Under the pieces are notes generated by a model. The model saw nothing but the letters and a program-made list of their open reading frames with translations. It was not told the DNA's origin and did not search any database. 25,180 nt of DNA from an uncultured Bacteroidia bacterium (GTDB lineage: Bacteria > Bacteroidota > Bacteroidia > Bacteroidales > UBA932): positions 1 through 25,180 of the forward strand of contig CACXHG010000227.1 of NCBI GenBank assembly GCA_902767355.1, read 5' to 3'. A program made the translations under genes and the position numbers. This document shows positions 23,822 to 25,180 of the stretch, in pieces (position 1 is the stretch's first letter; each line of letters begins with the position of its first letter).

Positions 23822-25180
23822 TCAGAATTTCAGCGTGTGACGGCCGCCGCCAATCTCGGTGGAGCTGTCGCCATAAACAACTTTCGCCTTCATATTTGCC
23901 GGCACGGTGACTTCCAGCTCGATGCCGCCGGCGGTGCGATGCCATTCGCTCTTTATCAGGCCGCGGACGGATTTGTAGCTGGCCCGCGCCCAGTCGAGGC
24001 CTTCCACCGTGCAGGGAGCAAAGGTCAGCGAGCAGTCGCCGCCGGGCGTCATTTCATAGCGTATGCCGGCCAGATATTTCACCATCCAGGCGCTGATGTC
24101 GCCCAGGAACACGTGGTTGGCAGATGAATCCCGGAAGCCCACCATATCCAGCCCCCAGCGCTCGGCCAGAGTGGTCAGGCCCTGCTTAAGCCAGGCGCCC
24201 CACGAAGGCACATCCTCTTTGAGCATCATCTTCCAGACGGTCTCGGCATAGCCGCCGTCGGCCAGCACGCGGGGCACGATTTTGCTGCCCACGCTGCCGA
24301 AATCCAGATAATAGCCATTATCCACGATGCTCTGGTTAAGATTGGCCAAAACCCTGTCCTTATACTCGGCGGGCACTATGTCAAACATGAGCGCCATCCC
24401 CTGCCCCGCCTGCGAACCGTTGCCGTAAAGACAAGTCTCTTTATTAAAATGCTTTTTGTTGATCAAATCTTTCAGGAATTCTGCTTTTTCCTGATATTTT
24501 TTTGCGTCGCGGCCCAAAATCCCGGCAAAGCGGGTCATCAGCACATTCTGCCAGTAGTAGAAAAGCGACGTGCTGTAGTCGGTGGGAGTCGGGGTATCGT
24601 AATAAAGCCAGTCGCCAATGCCGTAGGTCACCGTGCCGTCGGGATCCAGGCGCCGGCCCAGATAGTCCAGATAGCGGTCGCAGGTGTCAAATATAGTCTC
24701 TATGGCCTTGGTGTCGCCGTAGTAACGCATCAGGGCATCGGGAATCATACAGAAGGCAGATGCCCATACCGGGCCTATCCAGTCTTCGTAGCCCCAGCCG
24801 GAGGTGGGCACAATGCCGGGCAGGTTGCCTTCGGCGTTCTGGCTGTCCACCATATCATTAACCCACTTCTCATAGAATGTGAGACCGTCGTAGTTCAGCA
24901 GACCAAGGTCTATCGCCAGGTTTGCATCCGCGGTCCAGCCGTTTTTCTCTCGGTGGGGGCAGTCGGTGGGGATAGTGACCAGGTTCCCCAGATATGACAG
25001 TTTGGATGCGGTGTTAATCCTGTTTATCAGGTCGTTGGAACACTCAAAACTACCCACGGGCTGCACGTCTGTATGGATAAAGAGTGCCTTCAGCGACTTT
25101 TTGGTAAGATTAAGAGGAGTGCTTGATGCAACCTCAACAAACTGGAATCCGTGATAGGTAAAGCTTGGAGTGAATTCCTC
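23822..25180 (-). CDS. GH78 alpha-L-rhamnosidase (5' end outside window)
   Basis: The frame is open to the window edge, so 452 C-terminal residues are visible and the N-terminal carbohydrate-binding domains and signal peptide are missing. The first visible residues (FTPSFTYHGFQFVEV) are the typical end of the GH78 beta-sandwich. The (alpha/alpha)6 barrel follows: TDCPHREKNGWTADAN carries the general acid (Glu78 of the visible part), and TLAERWG carries Glu340 at the place of the general base. SSANHVFLGDISAWMVKYLAGI is the usual late helix. The enzyme releases terminal alpha-L-rhamnose by inversion. The internal GTG that begins the shorter frame at 25066 is not the start. Its place directly before susC, 26 bp away, makes it part of the same operon and indicates rhamnose in the target glycan. 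Confidence 0.95.
   Translation of the reverse strand, partial: EEFTPSFTYHGFQFVEVASSTPLNLTKKSLKALFIHTDVQPVGSFECSNDLINRINTASKLSYLGNLVTIPTDCPHREKNGWTADANLAIDLGLLNYDGLTFYEKWVNDMVDSQNAEGNLPGIVPTSGWGYEDWIGPVWASAFCMIPDALMRYYGDTKAIETIFDTCDRYLDYLGRRLDPDGTVTYGIGDWLYYDTPTPTDYSTSLFYYWQNVLMTRFAGILGRDAKKYQEKAEFLKDLINKKHFNKETCLYGNGSQAGQGMALMFDIVPAEYKDRVLANLNQSIVDNGYYLDFGSVGSKIVPRVLADGGYAETVWKMMLKEDVPSWGAWLKQGLTTLAERWGLDMVGFRDSSANHVFLGDISAWMVKYLAGIRYEMTPGGDCSLTFAPCTVEGLDWARASYKSVRGLIKSEWHRTAGGIELEVTVPANMKAKVVYGDSSTEIGGGRHTLKF

Noticed and set aside
23796..23945. Upstream extension of the susC gene by 50 codons
   Set aside because: It would overlap the end of the rhamnosidase gene, encodes a basic, non-signal-like peptide, and leaves the perfect signal peptide at 23795 internal.
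1..25180. Defence system, CRISPR array, tRNA or rRNA genes, biosynthetic gene cluster
   Set aside because: No regularly spaced repeats, no tRNA- or rRNA-like stretches, and no nuclease, helicase or synthase motifs were found; all genes fit glycan use, DNA repair or sugar-phosphate metabolism.

Overview
The window looks like chromosomal DNA of a GC-rich member of the Bacteroidales; Alistipes/Rikenellaceae is my best guess. The basis is an adjacent SusC/SusD pair, many lipoproteins with short signal peptides, BACON and FISUMP-like domains, lack of obvious Shine-Dalgarno sequences, and a promoter of the Bacteroidetes type (TTTG-N19-TAnnTTTG). Every gene I can support is on the minus strand, so transcription runs from high to low coordinates. 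No mobile element, RNA gene or CRISPR array was seen.

Region 1 (25180 down to 7939) is the main body of a polysaccharide utilization locus. In order of transcription it holds: a GH78 alpha-L-rhamnosidase cut by the window edge, a SusC-like TonB-dependent transporter, a SusD-like lipoprotein, a BACON/FISUMP-like lipoprotein that is probably a surface glycan-binding protein, a GH5-like lipoprotein, a GH2 exo-hydrolase, two further clan GH-A lipoproteins (one of unclear family, one GH39-like) and a GH2 beta-mannosidase. Most gaps are 3-26 bp or overlaps; the two larger ones (62 and 72 bp) flank the glycan-binding gene, and the second contains a strong hairpin. The three GH-A enzymes are predicted lipoproteins, probably at the surface. 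Both GH2 enzymes have non-lipid signal peptides and are probably periplasmic. This suggests surface cutting, SusCD import and periplasmic trimming of a glycan containing alpha-L-rhamnose and probably beta-mannose.

Region 2 (7907 down to 6673) holds two genes of general metabolism, ogt (DNA alkylation repair) and gmhA (sedoheptulose-7-phosphate isomerase), followed by a clear intrinsic terminator.

Region 3 (6655 down to 1) starts with a near-perfect Bacteroidetes promoter and is a four-gene lipoprotein operon made of two copies of one two-gene cassette: A (coiled coil/DUF4988-like, BACON, FISUMP-like; 707 and 703 aa) and B (coiled coil, beta-sandwich, TIM-barrel with a QDEP/CDEP motif; 522 aa and one copy cut by the window start). 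The copies are about 3.7 kb apart. The A proteins share their C-terminal domain of about 330 residues with the glycan-binding lipoprotein of region 1, which ties the two operons together. This duplicated A-B cassette is the least familiar part of the window and the best candidate for something undescribed. No regulator (HTCS, ECF sigma/anti-sigma or SusR type) is visible; it may lie beyond the right edge.
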